A DNA stretch of 64,000 nucleotides, from assembly GCA_032358165.1 (NCBI GenBank), contig JAALGY010000017.1, positions 1,054,001 through 1,118,000 on the forward strand, in the 5' to 3' direction. The stretch comes from Diplosphaera chodatii. Lineage: Eukaryota; Chlorophyta; Trebouxiophyceae; Prasiolales; Stichococcaceae. Position numbers and translations under genes: made by a program. Position 1 is the first letter of the stretch; each line of letters starts with the position of its first letter. The notes beneath the pieces are model-generated. The model was not told the DNA's origin, did not search any database, and worked only from the letters and a program-made list of their open reading frames with translations. Positions 46,843 through 59,100 of the stretch are shown here, one piece after another.

Positions 46843-49174
46843 TCAGCTGCGCGTGTTAGGCTTACTGAAGCACGGCAGCAGGGAGCTGAGGGAGAAGCCA
46901 GCGGGCTTAGCTGGCGGGCTGCGTCTGGTCGCCGTGCTGCTGCGGCGCGGGGCCGAGGTCTGCACCGACAAGCCCCCTGCCACGGTGGCGGCTGGCTTGG
47001 CGGCGGCCGCGCCGCTACTGCTGCCGGCCTTCCCATGCTTCGACTCGGGGTCTGCCGTGTCCGCCATGTCTATGTCCTCGAGCCATAGCAGCACCCGCTC
47101 TGCAGAACAATGTAATGCCATAACAGGGCTTGCATGAACTCCAGACTGCATGCATGCTCAGGGAGCTGTACCCTGCCATGGCTGCAAGTCCTCAATGTGA
47201 CATCTGAAACTTGCTTGTCGGTGACACCCTCCTCGTACGTGGTGATGTGGCGGCGATGCGGCGAAGCAGCAGGGTGCCTCACCTCTGGGGTCGCTGCGCC
47301 GACGCGGCTCCATGGCTGCCAGGTTGTCTGCCGTCAGTGCCGCCATACGCAGCCGGCTGCTGTGGCTGCGAGACGTGCGGCCATACTCCTCCGCTGTGCC
47401 TGAACCTGGGGTGCGAAGGTGCCTCGTATAGCATGGCATCGATCTATGCAAGCGCGAGGACGTCTCAAGCGATGAACACAGGGTCATGAGGTCACATGAT
47501 GCATCTGCTCATGCTGGTGTACATGAGTGTGCATGGGTGCACATGTTGAAGGAATGCCAGAGGTGTACCTGGTGCCAGGATGTCGTACGAAGACCAGGGC
47601 CCAGTGTCTGCCGCCGCCGTGCCGGCGCCCGAGGCGGTGGGCAGCATGTGCGGCGGCAGCGGCGGCACATTTGTCGCCGATGCCGGCATCGCATCCGCAT
47701 TCGCATCGTCCCACAGCATGACCTGCATGGGTGCATGCATGCTCGGAGGGCTGCTCTCAGGGTGTGCCGGCCTCAGCTGGCGCATGACACAGAAGAAGAG
47801 CGGTCTCGACATTGCCCGTCAGACTGCTGGGCAAAGGCTGCAGCCGACCAGACGCATGTTGGTCAGCATGGGTAGCACGCTGGGTCGCAAAAACACTGAC
47901 CTTGGTATGTGAGGAGCGGCCGCCGCCGCTGGGTGGCCGCCGCAGGTCACGCCCCGCGGCTCTCGCCTCCCCTGTTGAGACCCTGTCCACATCGCCCCTG
48001 CCCACGTCGCCGCTGCCGCCGCCGCTGCGCAAGCCGACGGCTCGCTCCATCTGTGCAAGCGCCTGCACAAAGTCGCACGCTGAACCTGTTGGACCACCCT
48101 TAGAAATAAATGTAGCACGCTGGGCTTGCCCTTGGGCGATGGGTGTGGATGCAATACAAATTGTGCAGTCACGTCGCAACGACAGGACACCCTGTGTCTT
48201 GCCTTCATGTCCAGGCCCAGCGTGGTGCCGACGTGCGGGTCGGAGTGCTGGAAGTGGCCGGAGTGGCCGCCGCCGCCGCTGATGGCGCGCAGCAGCGGCG
48301 CGGGGCCCAGCTGCGGGCCGCTGTGGGTGTCGCGGGTGGGCGCCCGGGGCTGCGGCCCGCTGTGGCGCCCCGCCTCCCGCGGCGGCGGCAGCGGCCCGCT
48401 GTGGCTGCCCTCGCGGCCGCCGCGCAGCTGCCGGGCGTCGCGCTCCTCGCCCAGCCCGCCGCTGGCTGTCCGCTGCGGGTGGGACCGGAAGGAGTGCTGC
48501 GGCCCGCCGCTGCCGCCGCCACGGGGGCCGCCGCCGCTGCCCCCGCCTCGCAGCTGCCTGGGCGTGTCCGCGATGGCGTCCAGCCGGGCGCGGTCCAGGC
48601 TGTCCATGATGACGGCTCCAGCTGAGGTGCTGTCAGCGGCTACGGTGGCCGAGGCGAGCGCCTGCCGCTTGCCGGTTGCCGGCCGGGGGCGGTGGCCGCC
48701 CTGCCGCGCTGCCTTCCCAGCACGCACGCCCACCACCGGCTGCAGAATGCCGTTCTCAGCGGCCTGCCACGCAGCGTCGGACTCCGTGAGCATGGCTGGG
48801 CAGCCGCCGCTGCGCCAGGCTACCGGCGGACACCAGTGCCAGCAGGCGGCACAGCGGTGCCGCTCCCGCCGCCTCTGCCGCCACCTTCGCCGCCGTGCGG
48901 GCGCCTCCTGCTGCTCTGCACGCTATAGAACCGCTGCAATGTTGGGTCCTCCCGCCGTCAGAGGTACTCCCGCCGCCAGGGCAGCCTGCAGGTCATACAG
49001 CTGGCGCAGTGAGCACCAAGCTTGGTGCTGTTGCTGCAGGAGAAGCACTGCTACATCAGCAATGCAGCTGCACGAGCAGTCGGATTGCATGATCTTCGCG
49101 ACGGTAAGCTGCAGCCGGTGCCCAAGTGCTGCTGCGAGCACCGGGGTGAGGTCGACACCGGTGGGTTCAGTCAC
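46843..49174 (-). CDS. Low-complexity Gly/Ser/Pro-rich protein, function unknown
   Basis: A minus-strand multi-exon gene whose C-terminal half is clearer. The last exon (about 47100-46843) reads VLLWLEDIDMADTADPESKH then a basic Ser/Pro tail ending SLSSLLPCFSKPNTRS. Preceding pieces: MAALTADNLAAMEPRRRSDP (about 47340), VMLWDDANADAMPASATNVP (about 47720) and FVQALAQMERAVGLRSGGGS (about 48070). A large exon at about 48793-48210 carries GILQPVVGVRAGKAARQGG, MDSLDRARLDAIADTPRQLR and repeated HSGP units in a Gly/Arg-rich background. An upstream piece (49174-48923), VDLTPVLAAALGHRLQLTVA, may belong to it. The true start was not found. A 433-codon plus-strand frame over the same GC-rich exon was judged its shadow. 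No domain is recognised. Confidence 0.45.
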
Positions 49175-50072
49175 AGACTACAGAGGCCCCTTGATGGTGT
49201 GCAAAGCATCACCCGACACGCAAGTTTGTGACGCATGTTGCGCCCCGTGTGAAACCAGTGCTCATGGCGGGGGCTGGGGTGCCCTGCCCCACCCCCGTCC
49301 CTGCCGACACATCCAGGCGACGTGTTCCGGAGGGGCGGTTCCTCACACACGATCACCGCTACTAACACTGCGCATGCGACATCAATCGGCCTCGCTGTTG
49401 CATGTGCTGACTAGGACACCACGGTGAAGTGTCCCCAAGAGCGGCAAACGGGGCGAGACGGGTAGGATCGAGCTTGTGAACAGCTCACCTGCTGCTGGCG
49501 CGGCGCGCAGGCCGCTGCTGATCTTGTATCTGAAGCAGTATCAGTGGCACCGCTGCTTAATAGCAGCCGTGTAGACGCTGATGTGTACCCGCCGCTGGCC
49601 CCCGGCAACGGCCACTTTTGGCTGGTGAAATGCAGCGAGATTGTAGCCGCGGGCCGCGCTGCCTTGCGTGCTGCTGCTGCCGGACTGACGCTGTCCGACG
49701 TCCCGACTGCTTCACTTTGCCCCCGGTGCTCGATCTGAGGCCAACGGAGACCCGGTCCGCAGTGCCGCTGCCCTCCAGTCAGACAGGCAGCCTTGAGCTG
49801 TTGATGGGGACCGCTGGCAACAGACGAAAGGCGAGCCAGTCCAGCGGTTGGTCCAACTAATGTTGCCGCCAGATTTGCCTCTGGTGCGCTTGCTCATCGA
49901 CAATTGCCTCACCACCCCATCTAACTGAAAGGGTGCAGTCGGAAGGTGGTTTCATGGTAAAGTGATTGATCACCTCGGACATCCTGCAGCAGCAGCCTGA
50001 GGACTATGCACTCCTGCCTTGATGCTACTTCAGCCGGAGTGGACTTGGCAATGCACCGCTTCTGACACCCTG
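49175..50072. other. Poorly resolved region upstream of gene 46843 and downstream of FKBP
   Basis: Both neighbours are on the minus strand. Fragments such as SSGLRAAPAAGELF (about 49500) could be 5' exons of the preceding gene, but no phase-consistent model was found. Otherwise 3' flank of the FKBP gene. Confidence 0.3.
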
Positions 50073-51284
50073 CTACCGTGGCGCCTTGAACACACGGATC
50101 AGCTCCACCTCGAACAGCATGGGCTGCAACAGTAGCACAGGCTGATGTCACCGGGCGATTGGAGGGCAGGCCACACAGGATGCATTCTCTGTGCTGTGCA
50201 CTGGCATGCTCACCGTGTTGTCCTCCGCATAACGCCAGAACCTGCGGGCTGCAGCGGCGTTCGAGGGTGCAGGCAGCAGCTCCCTTCTGGTCCACCTGCA
50301 GTGCCATGAGTAATGAACTCCGCAAACACATGCAGCAGCGTCCTGCCTGTCTTAGCCCACTTTAGCACAGGATGACGTCATGAAAGGTTGGCTAATGTCA
50401 TAGTGCCAGTGCCAGTATGTACCCCAGCCTAGGTGGCACGACAATGCGGCGTTTGCCGCCCTCCCGCATGCCGCGCATGGCATTGCGGATTGCAATGGGC
50501 ACGCTGTCATCCAGTGTAATGCGGACGGTTTCGCCTATATCCTTCTTGCTGTCCTGCAGGGTTCAGGATCCTGTTGCTGAGAGCCAACATGGCTCTGACG
50601 GCACACCACTGCAGGCGGGGAGATTGTGTGTCAACGAGTCAGTGCAGTACTACAGGATTGTGTTTCAAAGTGCACCATGCCGAAACCGACGCTGTCCAGG
50701 TACAGCCCGCCCTGCGTGAACACCTCGTATGCGACATCGCATGTGTCCCCCCGCTGCGCCTCTGTCCCGAAACCCACCTCCATTTCTCGGTACCTGCAAG
50801 CATGCAGCATCAGCAGTGCGTGTCAGCGGCGCGACCTGCCGCATACAGGAAGGGCATCACCTGCGAGTGTCTACATTCGTCATGTGCATGCACTGTTCAA
50901 CAGCGGACACTTACGCTAAAGTCACTGAATGCCGGACGCTGTCTCCCGCACAGGGCCCCTGGCCTGCTCAAGCTCCTCTCGCCGGCGCTCGCCTTCCTGG
51001 AGCAAGCGCAACACATGAGGCCGCAGAGCGATACTGCTTGGACTTCACACAATGTTTGCAGCTGTCCAGCCCACCTGCTGAGAGCGCCTGACGCTGCGCT
51101 TGCTGATGGGTGGCGGGACCACTATCTTTGCTGAAGCATGGCCGCTGCCAAGCGCCAATGCTGTTGTCAGAGCTTTCAGAGATAGTAGGACTGCTTGCCG
51201 CCTACATGTTGCAATATTGAGGCTGCCTGCCCCGATGGCGGCATGCCGACTGCTGCTGCATGATGCATGCGGCGTTGTCCGCAT
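50073..51284 (-). CDS. Thylakoid-lumen-type FKBP peptidyl-prolyl cis-trans isomerase
   Basis: Six exons close in phase to 220 residues: 51284-51075, 50996-50926, 50793-50676, 50553-50423, 50295-50214 and 50123-50073. The start MRTTPHASCSSSRH opens a Ser/Arg-rich transit peptide. A second targeting element follows: CRRQAVLLSLKALTTALALG then GHASA, a hydrophobic core with an A-x-A cleavage site and preceding Arg-Arg, as in lumen-targeted proteins. The FKBP domain reads ASGIQYREMEVGFG, AQRGDTCDVAYEVF, DSVGFGM, GETVRITLDDSVPIAIRNAM RGMREGGKRRIVVPPRLG and MLFEVELIRVFKA. GMREGGKRR and VPPRLG are hallmark FKBP loops. Lumenal FKBPs help fold or assemble photosynthetic complexes; lumen location is inferred. 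Confidence 0.92.
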
Positions 51285-51904
51285 ATGCACGCATGCATTG
51301 TTCAAAGGCATCGTCCCATGTCTCAGATCGTTTTTGGGGTTCAGGAGCATGTGCTGACACAGCTGCAAGTGCCCGCCGATGCAGATGTAAGCTTTGTGTA
51401 TCGCATTTGCACGGGGTGTCAGCGCCAGCATCAACTTTACTCGTTACTTCAGCAGTCGTCGAGCAGCACCGATCGTGTCGGATCCAATGCACGATGAGCA
51501 GCCGTGATGAAACTTGTGCGCAGCGGGACGGCCAAGCGCTTGCGGGGCTGCGGCAGAACAGAGGAGCAGAGTTTGCTGGATGCAGCTTCAGATCAGCGCT
51601 CAGGTTGAAACGTCAAATGCACTTGAAATGTTCCGCGCAAATTCCGCGCAACGGCATATGACAGCCTCGCATGCACGTTCGGCGCCTCAGGGCATTCACC
51701 TGAAACTCTGCAGCTGCTCTGGACGTGTGCGTTGCAGCGACCACTGCAAATCAGGGCCGAATGCTTGCTCTGCACCACAACCGAGGTGCATTAGCGGCAA
51801 ACCGCTCTGCAGGCCACACACGACAGCTGTGTCGCATTGGTCAAAGGTGTAAGGTCGTCCAGGTGGGCCACGATCGAATGCTGTTTGATGCAACCTAATT
51901 TTGT
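51285..51904. promoter_or_regulatory. Divergent promoter region, FKBP / unknown 200-residue protein
   Basis: 620 bases between divergent starts. Upstream frames of both genes continue into it without coding character. No element recognised. Confidence 0.4.
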
Positions 51905-53163
51905 ATGGGGCGCACCACCGTCAACCTATGTGTATCACCGCAGGCCTCGCAGTGCAATCCTGACTGGAATATCCACGCAGCAAAGCCAGAGAAGGTGACA
52001 TGCAGTGCATGATAAAACGAATGGACTACCATGCATTGGACTCGCTGGTGCTGCCCGTGTCCATGTACATGCGCTTCGTCTGTTCACCATTCCATGCCAC
52101 CATGGGCAGGTGATCACATTTGTAACATCAGAGGGGCTGGTCAACCTCAGCGATTCGCGAGGACTGTGCGAAGGGCTTACGGTGAGATGCTCGTGCTGTG
52201 CCATCCATCCGTACCTCACCAACACTCATCAGATGCTGATGACCAAGATGGTGCTGCAGGCCTACCAGCGGCAGCCGCGGCTTCAGACAATCCAGCAGCA
52301 GCTCCCTACGGTGGAAGAGCAGGGCATTTGCATCGGGCAGACGTTCCTGGTCGCCGCCAGCAATGGCAGAGACCTGACTCGGAGAGTGCATGTGCTGGGC
52401 TTCTGCCGCAGCGTTGACCTCGTGTCAGAGGTACTATTGTCAGGCACAAACCTCTTGCTGCCTCTCACCTTGCAGGCGTTACTCAAATGCCAGGTCACAG
52501 CCAAGCCAAATGGTGTGTGGGGCGGGCCTCTTAGGCTGCCTAACCAACTCGCCGCGGCCGCTGACAGTGTGAAACTACTGCATCCTTACCTCACACAGGC
52601 GGTGGAGGACACTGTTCTCAGTGCTGGCGGGGAGGTGTGGCAGCGCGACACGCAGCTGGCCGGGCTGGGGGAGCGGCTGGTCATGACGGTGGCGCTGCCA
52701 TACCTGTGGGGATTGCCGCCCGCTTTTGACACTCTCAGGTGCCCGCTAATGCCGTGTGCTGCCCATAGCCACGTTTGCATGGTTAAACCCCTCTTAGAAC
52801 AGCCAAAAATTGCACAAACGCACCACAGCGCTCCTCAGCGAGACTCTAAACCCTGTATCCATTCCCCCCCTGGAGCACTGAACTGAAGTGGCTCCAAAGC
52901 GTGACGATGTACGCATGCAATGGGGCGTAGCACTACGTCTGGTACTGGCTGCAAATGTCTGGACGCTGGCGACAAGCAGTTCCATCCTTCCTTCATGTTA
53001 CCTCCTGACAGGGTTTCATCCTTAGTTTTCAGGTGAAGAAACTGAAATTGAAGAAGAAACATGCTAGAATATGTCATAACCTGACAACGTTTCCTGCAGG
53101 GATGCCATCCTCCAGGGCGGCGGGATTGTACACAAGGTCAGCAAGCAATGGCAGCTGTTGTAG
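51905..53163 (+). CDS. Unknown 200-residue protein with well-supported exons
   Basis: Six exons close in phase to 200 residues: 51905-51994, 52110-52181, 52233-52430, 52476-52514, 52599-52738 and 53100-53163. It begins MGRTTVNLCVSPQASQCNPD, then KPEKVITFVTSEGLVNLSDS, a long exon with MLMTKMVLQAYQRQPRLQTI, GICIGQTFLVAASNGRDLTR, VHVLGFCRSVDLVSE, then VEDTVLSAGGEVWQRDTQLA, GERLVMTVALPYLWGLPPAF and the end GGGIVHKVSKQWQLL. Alternating strands and helices indicate a compact alpha/beta domain. There is no signal or transit peptide, membrane span or catalytic signature that I can name. TGTAA lies 40 bases after the stop (53203-53207), supporting the 3' end. I do not recognise the family. Confidence 0.7.
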
Positions 53164-53647
53164 GGCGTGGCGTGGCCAGGAGTATGCATGCGATATGCAC
53201 ATTGTAACTGTTGTGGCTGAACCAGCATCGGCGGGCGATGAGCGAGCGGGGAATAGAGGTTACCACTGCTTTTCAGCGGTAATATCATACAGTACGCGAT
53301 TCCTTGTCGATTCTGGGGTTGTTGCTGACGCACTGTTATGTCTTGTATTTTAATGTGTTGGAGAGACGTGGGTGGCCAGAGTGCACTGCTATCACAGGGT
53401 TGCAACTCTTGCAAACTCAATCGTTGTGTCTGCATGAGATCCGAAACATCTCAATAGCATATGATAGGTTGATCCCGTCGTTGAGCGCCTGATGAAGAAA
53501 GCTGGAGAAGTAGGCAGAACCCACCCCATTCTTCAGACAGTGCAATATACGCTGGCAAGCTACGCGCACAGATCTGCTGACAGCCCCGCGTGTTGTCACA
53601 TCACACAAGGGACAGAATGCCGCCAATCTTCTGTGCAAGCCTGAAAG
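53164..53647. other. Convergent spacer with TGTAA signal
   Basis: 484 bases between converging genes. TGTAA at 53203-53207 is a likely polyadenylation signal of the plus-strand gene. Nothing else is seen. Confidence 0.45.
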
Positions 53648-55556
53648 TCATTCCACGTCGACCAGCTTGCGTGGCTTGCCATGCTGTGGCTGTACATCCT
53701 GCAGCTCCTCCCGCGTGATGAACTTCAGCTCAGGCGCAGCAAACTTGCCACCATACTGCCCAGCCTGTGCAGCAGGGTGAGGAATCATCTGCTTGCAGCA
53801 TGTGACCTATCTCTTATGACAACACGATGAAGGCGTCAAGTTTCGTGCCAGAGCAGCAGCAGCCCAGCCAACACACCCAAAATTGGAGGTCTTTGCCGCG
53901 CAGCACCACCTGCACAACATTCACCACAGACGACATCATCCCCTCTGCACTACATGTTCATCAGGAAGACACACTGCACATCTGCTGTGAACAACGCAGC
54001 ACACATAGACCTGTGGCAGCATGCCAACTCACCATTGCGCGCCTGACCCCTGCCGGATAGCCTGTTCAGGAATGACAGCAGGCTGTGTCAGTGAAAGCGT
54101 TCCATGAGAAGTCACACAGCAGCCAGCAAGCATGGAGCATGAGACTCTGCCGCACCGTGGAAGCAGGCCGAGACGGAGTGCCATGCGCCGTTGTCGGGGT
54201 GCAGCGCTCCAGAGTCCCAGGATGCCAGCGCATCCCGGTTCCAGGGGAACGCCTGCCGCCCCACATACAGCGGCAGCGGCTGTGAGCCATCGTCGAGCAC
54301 CACCAGAATCTGCGTGCGGCACAGCAGCAGGTGACGCAATGCATGACCCCTGCTCAGGGTCAGACAGCATATCTCAGATGAGCATTGCAGGCTGACGGCA
54401 GGTAGGTTGCACCGACAAATGTTGGTACAGTGCGAGGGAGGCAGCAGACTGACCTCGCACACTGCACGACAATCCAGGCGTGCCCCGTAGCAAATGCTGA
54501 ACTGCAGTGGCGGTGAGGCGTCGAGCAGCGCTGCTGCCTCCGGCTCTGAGAACCCACGATCAGATGCCAGCGCTGCCACCAGGTCTATAGGCTGCATCAG
54601 CTCACACCAGAGGAACGAGGACGCAATCGCTCCTGCTGGAAACACATCACCCATGACATCTCGCGCCACTCGCAGGCACACATGCTTGCAAAGAAGCAAG
54701 GTGACATGTGATGTCCACTTTCAGAGAGGGCGCTGCTGACCTTTGCTTACCTGGACAGGTCAAGCTGTCTTGATTGTCATACTGCTCCCCTATTGCAGGA
54801 AGCGGCAGTGGCAGCAGCTCGTTTGCACCATTGCTCATGCCGCCAGCACCACGATCCTCCCACGCCCAGCCTTGCCCACGGTGCATGGTCGTCTGCGCAG
54901 TTACACAGCACGTGTAGTGGACAACACAAGCATCGCGACTCACAGGCAGGGGCTTGTCACATCACGGTAGGGTACCAGAGCTGTTCGACGACGCACCCGC
55001 CAAGGGTCGGTGGCCGCCATGGAGCCATACCGCGCCGACGTCTGCGCCGAGCGCTGCAGCATGGCATTGCGCAGTAGGTTGGCCGGCAGCAGCAGCGGGA
55101 AGAGGCGCCGCAGCGGCAGGTCCGCGACGCGCTCGTCTGCTGCCCTGAGTGCGGCGGCGTCGGCAGCAGGCACCCGAGGCTGCCACTGCTCATCGCTCCG
55201 TGCGATCTCGGCCCTGAACAGCATTGGAGCGGACCTTAGGCCGTCGCTTGCCGTGATAGCGATGAGCTACCATGTGCAGTCGAATGCAGCAATGTGGTTG
55301 GGATTGCTGGCTGGCGCAGGTATGCGCACCAACGCTTGCACACGAGCGCAGCGCGGCTCAGCACGTCTGAGGGCGACAGGCAATCAAAGATGCGCAGCAG
55401 CTCGTCTGGCCCCAGTATGCCGTTGACCAGGCTGAGATCATCGGCTGGCTGCATGATGGCTGCGTTTTCCTTCGTCCCATCAGCAAACATCTTTTGGAGC
55501 TGCACGACACCGCGTCTTATCGACTCGCGAAGTGACCACCCTGCGACGTCTGGCAT
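53648..55556 (-). CDS. F-box protein
   Basis: About seven minus-strand exons. The start at ATG 55554-55556 gives MPDVAGWSLRESIRRGVVQL. The F-box follows at about 55440-55330: LGPDELLRIFDCLSPSDVLS RAALVCKRW, the Skp1-binding motif of SCF ubiquitin ligases. Next exons read VADLPLRRLFPLLLPANLLR and RYGSMAATDPWRVRRRT (about 55220-54990), FPAGAIASSFLWCELMQPID and ALLDASPPLQFSICYGARLD (about 54640-54455), and ILVVLDDGSQPLPLYVGRQA FPWNRDALASW (about 54325-54130). The last exon ends KFAAPELKFITREELQDV, PRKLVDVE and stop TGA at 53648-53650. The C-terminal part shows no LRR, Kelch or WD repeats, so the substrate-recognition region is of an unrecognised type. It is divergent from GSH2. Confidence 0.75.
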
Positions 55557-56119
55557 TCCGCAGAGCTATCTTGAGGCTGGGTAGCAATAAAGTTCTGACG
55601 AGATGCGCAGGCCGCGAGCGAGTGCAAATGGGAGGACGCTGGGTGATGGCCAGCTTCCATGCCAACACATGCCAGCATGGCAGTGGTGTTGCAGTCTGCC
55701 CGCTGATGCAGCCATAACAGCTGGTTGCGTGATGCTGCGGCATCTGCTGCGGTAGGCAGATGAAAGCGCAAGGGGTTCCACCGATCAGCGCTCACATATC
55801 TTCAATCCCGTGTCACAACCTGTGCTCACATCCCGACAGGCAAAGCATTAGGCACCACAGGTTCTTGGGACCCAGCAGGTGCAGCACACTCTGTGCTGCA
55901 GCATCAGAATCTTTTTACTCAGACAGGCAGTCAGAAGTCGGGTCTCCATTGAGGTCCTCGTTCGGATCATTGCCTTGCCGCACACCGAGCCGCAGCACAT
56001 TGGTCGTGTGCGCAGCGCCGAAGCTTGCGCATCTCATCGGACGGTGTCGGCTGGGAGGCAGCCTTGACGTAGTCACGCCTTCACCAGCAGCTCAGACCCT
56101 GATCCGGGCCCTTCCGATC
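55557..56119. promoter_or_regulatory. Divergent region, F-box / GSH2; possible transit peptide upstream of GSH2
   Basis: 563 bases between two divergent starts. A frame open from 55760 runs in phase into GSH2 exon 1 and is rich in Ser, Arg and Ala (for example SFGSLPCRTPSRSTLVVCAA), so a plastid-targeted longer GSH2 form is possible. Confidence 0.45.
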
Positions 56120-59100
56120 ATGAGCGCCGCTGGCGGCGGACATGCAAGTGTTCCACATCAGCCGCCGATCGAGGAGCTTGCACAGGATGCGGTGGTCTGG
56201 GCGACGCAGCACGGCCTGGTGGGCGGTACATCCACATGCACCCCGAACAGCCACCAGTGCGTCTCCTGCATGCTGATCAGACACGCCATAAACGGACCCC
56301 ACATTGCTCTGCCATGTAGTTGGTGGGCGCCGGGCCGCCTGCACCGGAGGCCGCCGTGGTCCACGCCCCGCTGGCGATGCTGCCGGCGCCGTTTCCAGCT
56401 GCCAGTTTCAACAAGGCATGCGATGCAGCGCCCGCCTTCAACTCGCTGATCGCAGCGGTGGCGGCAGACAGCGCGTACCTGCAGCGCACGCTGGCGCCTG
56501 CCGCCGAGTACGACGACTTCACGGTGGGCACATCCGTCGACTCTGCAGCGCTTGCACCTGAAGCCCTCGGCAGTTATGGGCCTCCCCACGCCCGGGGCTG
56601 GATGCGCTGGCAACCGTGCCACCCGGATCACCTCAGCGGGTGCACATTTGCTGCGACATCATCTGGCAGAAGTGTGGCGTCTGATGACTGTCTCCCGACT
56701 GACTTGCAGGCAAAGCTCCTGGAGGTGCACCGCAACACGGAGGAGCTGCGGCGGGCGGGGCGCATAGAGCGCGTAGTGCTGGCCGTCAACCGGTCGGACT
56801 ACATGCTGGATGAGCCGTCCGACACGCTGCTGCAGGTGCGAGACCCTGGCTGTACTTCCTCACTTCTGGTCATTGCGAGTAGCTCCTACACTGCACCATC
56901 TTCGCCGGGCTCAAAGCAACAGAGGGCAGACTTTGGTATGACGCGGTGGGAATTCCGACCCCTTGGGCACCAGAGGTGACGGTGCACGGCGCAGGTGGAG
57001 CTCAACACGATCGCGTCCTCCTTTGGGCCGCTGTCAGCGATCGTCAGCCGCATGCACGAGTATACAGTCAGCCGCTGCGGCCGCAGCGACATGGTGAGGC
57101 AGTGTTGCGCCTTACATATTAAGCCACTGTGAACCCAATGTGCAAGCAGTGTGCTCAGTGTGCAAGCAGTGCTCAACGCTTGCAGGCACCGCTGACGCTT
57201 CGTCATCCAAGAGGTGTGTACTCGCATCTGCAGGATGCAGCAGCACTGCCACAGAACTCAGCAACAGAGGGCATAGCCGATGCCATCGCCCTGGGGGCGC
57301 GAGAGGCGGGCGGCGGCGACGGCTCAGCTGTCCTCATGATCGTGCAGCCCGGCGAGCGGAACAGCTACGATCAGCAGGCAAGTGCCACACCGTATGTGCA
57401 ATGCATGATCTGCCAGTACTGCAGGTGTGCTCAGGGAGGCATACAGTGGCAGAAGGCACCCGATGGTTCCCAGGGTGAACAAGGGGTCATCGACAACCAC
57501 GCAGGCTGCGACTGGCTGCTATTCCGGGTGCTGGGCTGTTGCCAGTGCCCTGCCAGCCCTCGCATACAGCCCACAGTGGTGCTCACCCCTCAACACCCGA
57601 CCCTGCCCGCCTGTGGCATGCCTGGCTGCCGGGAGTGCAACACCACCTCGTGTCGCTGCCCCACTGCCAACAGCCGAGGTCAGTGCGGCTGATCCATCTA
57701 CCATCGAGGCACCTGTGCAGCAATGCCATGCTGCTGCCGCTGCAGTGGATCCAGACGGCGCTGTGGGAGCGGCACCGAGTGCGCACGCTGCGGCGCACCC
57801 TGGAGCAGGTCGCGGATGACTCTGTGGCCAGCCTGGCAGACGACGGCAGCCTGACAGTCGATGGTGTGCATTTGGCCCCTGCACACAGTCTGCTGAAGCT
57901 CAACAGTACGATCTGATCAGCCTGCTGGCCTTGCTGCTACACTGCATTTCGCCCTGTCGAGGGACCTGCGCTGCCAGGGTGGCATCATACCCTCCCTGAG
58001 CTTCGGACGACGACAACATGCAAAGATGCCGGGCATGGCGCCGAGATGGTCCGGGGCCGCTGCTGCAGGGGTGCGGATAGGGGCAGTGTACCTGCGCGCG
58101 GGGTACTCGCCCGACGACTACCCGGCAGACGCGCACTGGGGCGCGCGGGAGAAGCTGGAGCGCAGCGCCGCAGCTAAGTGCCCCAGCGTCGCCCTCCAGC
58201 TGGCGGGCGCAAAGAAGGTGCGCTTTTGCGCGGCGACAACTGCCGACTGCTGCGGATCACCTGCTGCATGCCTGCAGGCAGCCAGAGGGTATGGAAGCGG
58301 CACTCATGGACTGCACAGGCCCGAGGGGCCAGGTTTGTGGGGTTCTGGCTCTAGAGAGTGAAGATGCACCTGATCAAGTCTTCGCTGCCTTTTTGTGTAG
58401 CAGTCAGCACTGCAAGTCTGACGCCTTGCGCTTGGACGTGTGAGGCGCTTGTGAGGGACATGCTCCATTTCCGTCGAGGGGAAAATTCTATTTTTATCTT
58501 GCCGAAAAATCTTTTATTGTTGGAGTCTGAGTACGTTCCATTAAATATAAGCAGGTGCAGCAGGACCTGGCGCGGCCGGGCGTGCTGGAGCGCTTTGTGC
58601 CCGACGCCGCGGACGCCGAGCTGCTGCGCTCCTGCTTTGCGGGTGCGCCCCCCCAGTCGCCCCTCACAGCCCTCTCGCAGCCCGTGCCGCATGACCAAGC
58701 ACGGCGGTCTGTGCGTGCTTGCAGCAAGCCCGACCACCACGAGTCCACCGTATGAGATGGTGAGGCGACACGGCTGTGCGCAGTGTGCCGGCAACCCAGC
58801 GATCTGATGCTGCAGGCCTGTGGGGGTTGGACGACCTGGAGGACGCAGAGACAGCGGCAGTGCTGCAGCAGGCAGCACAGGCGCCTGACGCCTTCGTGCT
58901 GAAGCCGCAGCGCGAGGGCGGGGGCAACAACCTGTACGGGGAGGCGGCGAGGGAGAAGATTGCCGCCCGCGCCGGCCTTGCAGCCTACATCCTCATGCAG
59001 CGCATCCGGCCACCCATCCACAGGTGCAGCATCCCTTTTGGTCTGTTACCTATGATCGTCTGCTGCTGCTGCTACTGGCCAGCAACCAGCGACAAGGCTG

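Noticed and set aside
46410..47036. 208-codon minus-strand open frame
   Set aside because: It starts out of frame inside the last exon of the Gly/Ser-rich gene and runs into its 3' flank.
48126..49427. 433-codon open frame on the plus strand
   Set aside because: Its composition follows the third-position GC of the minus-strand exons, it is Arg/Ser/Cys-rich without motifs, and the opposite strand gives ordered helices and HSGP repeats.
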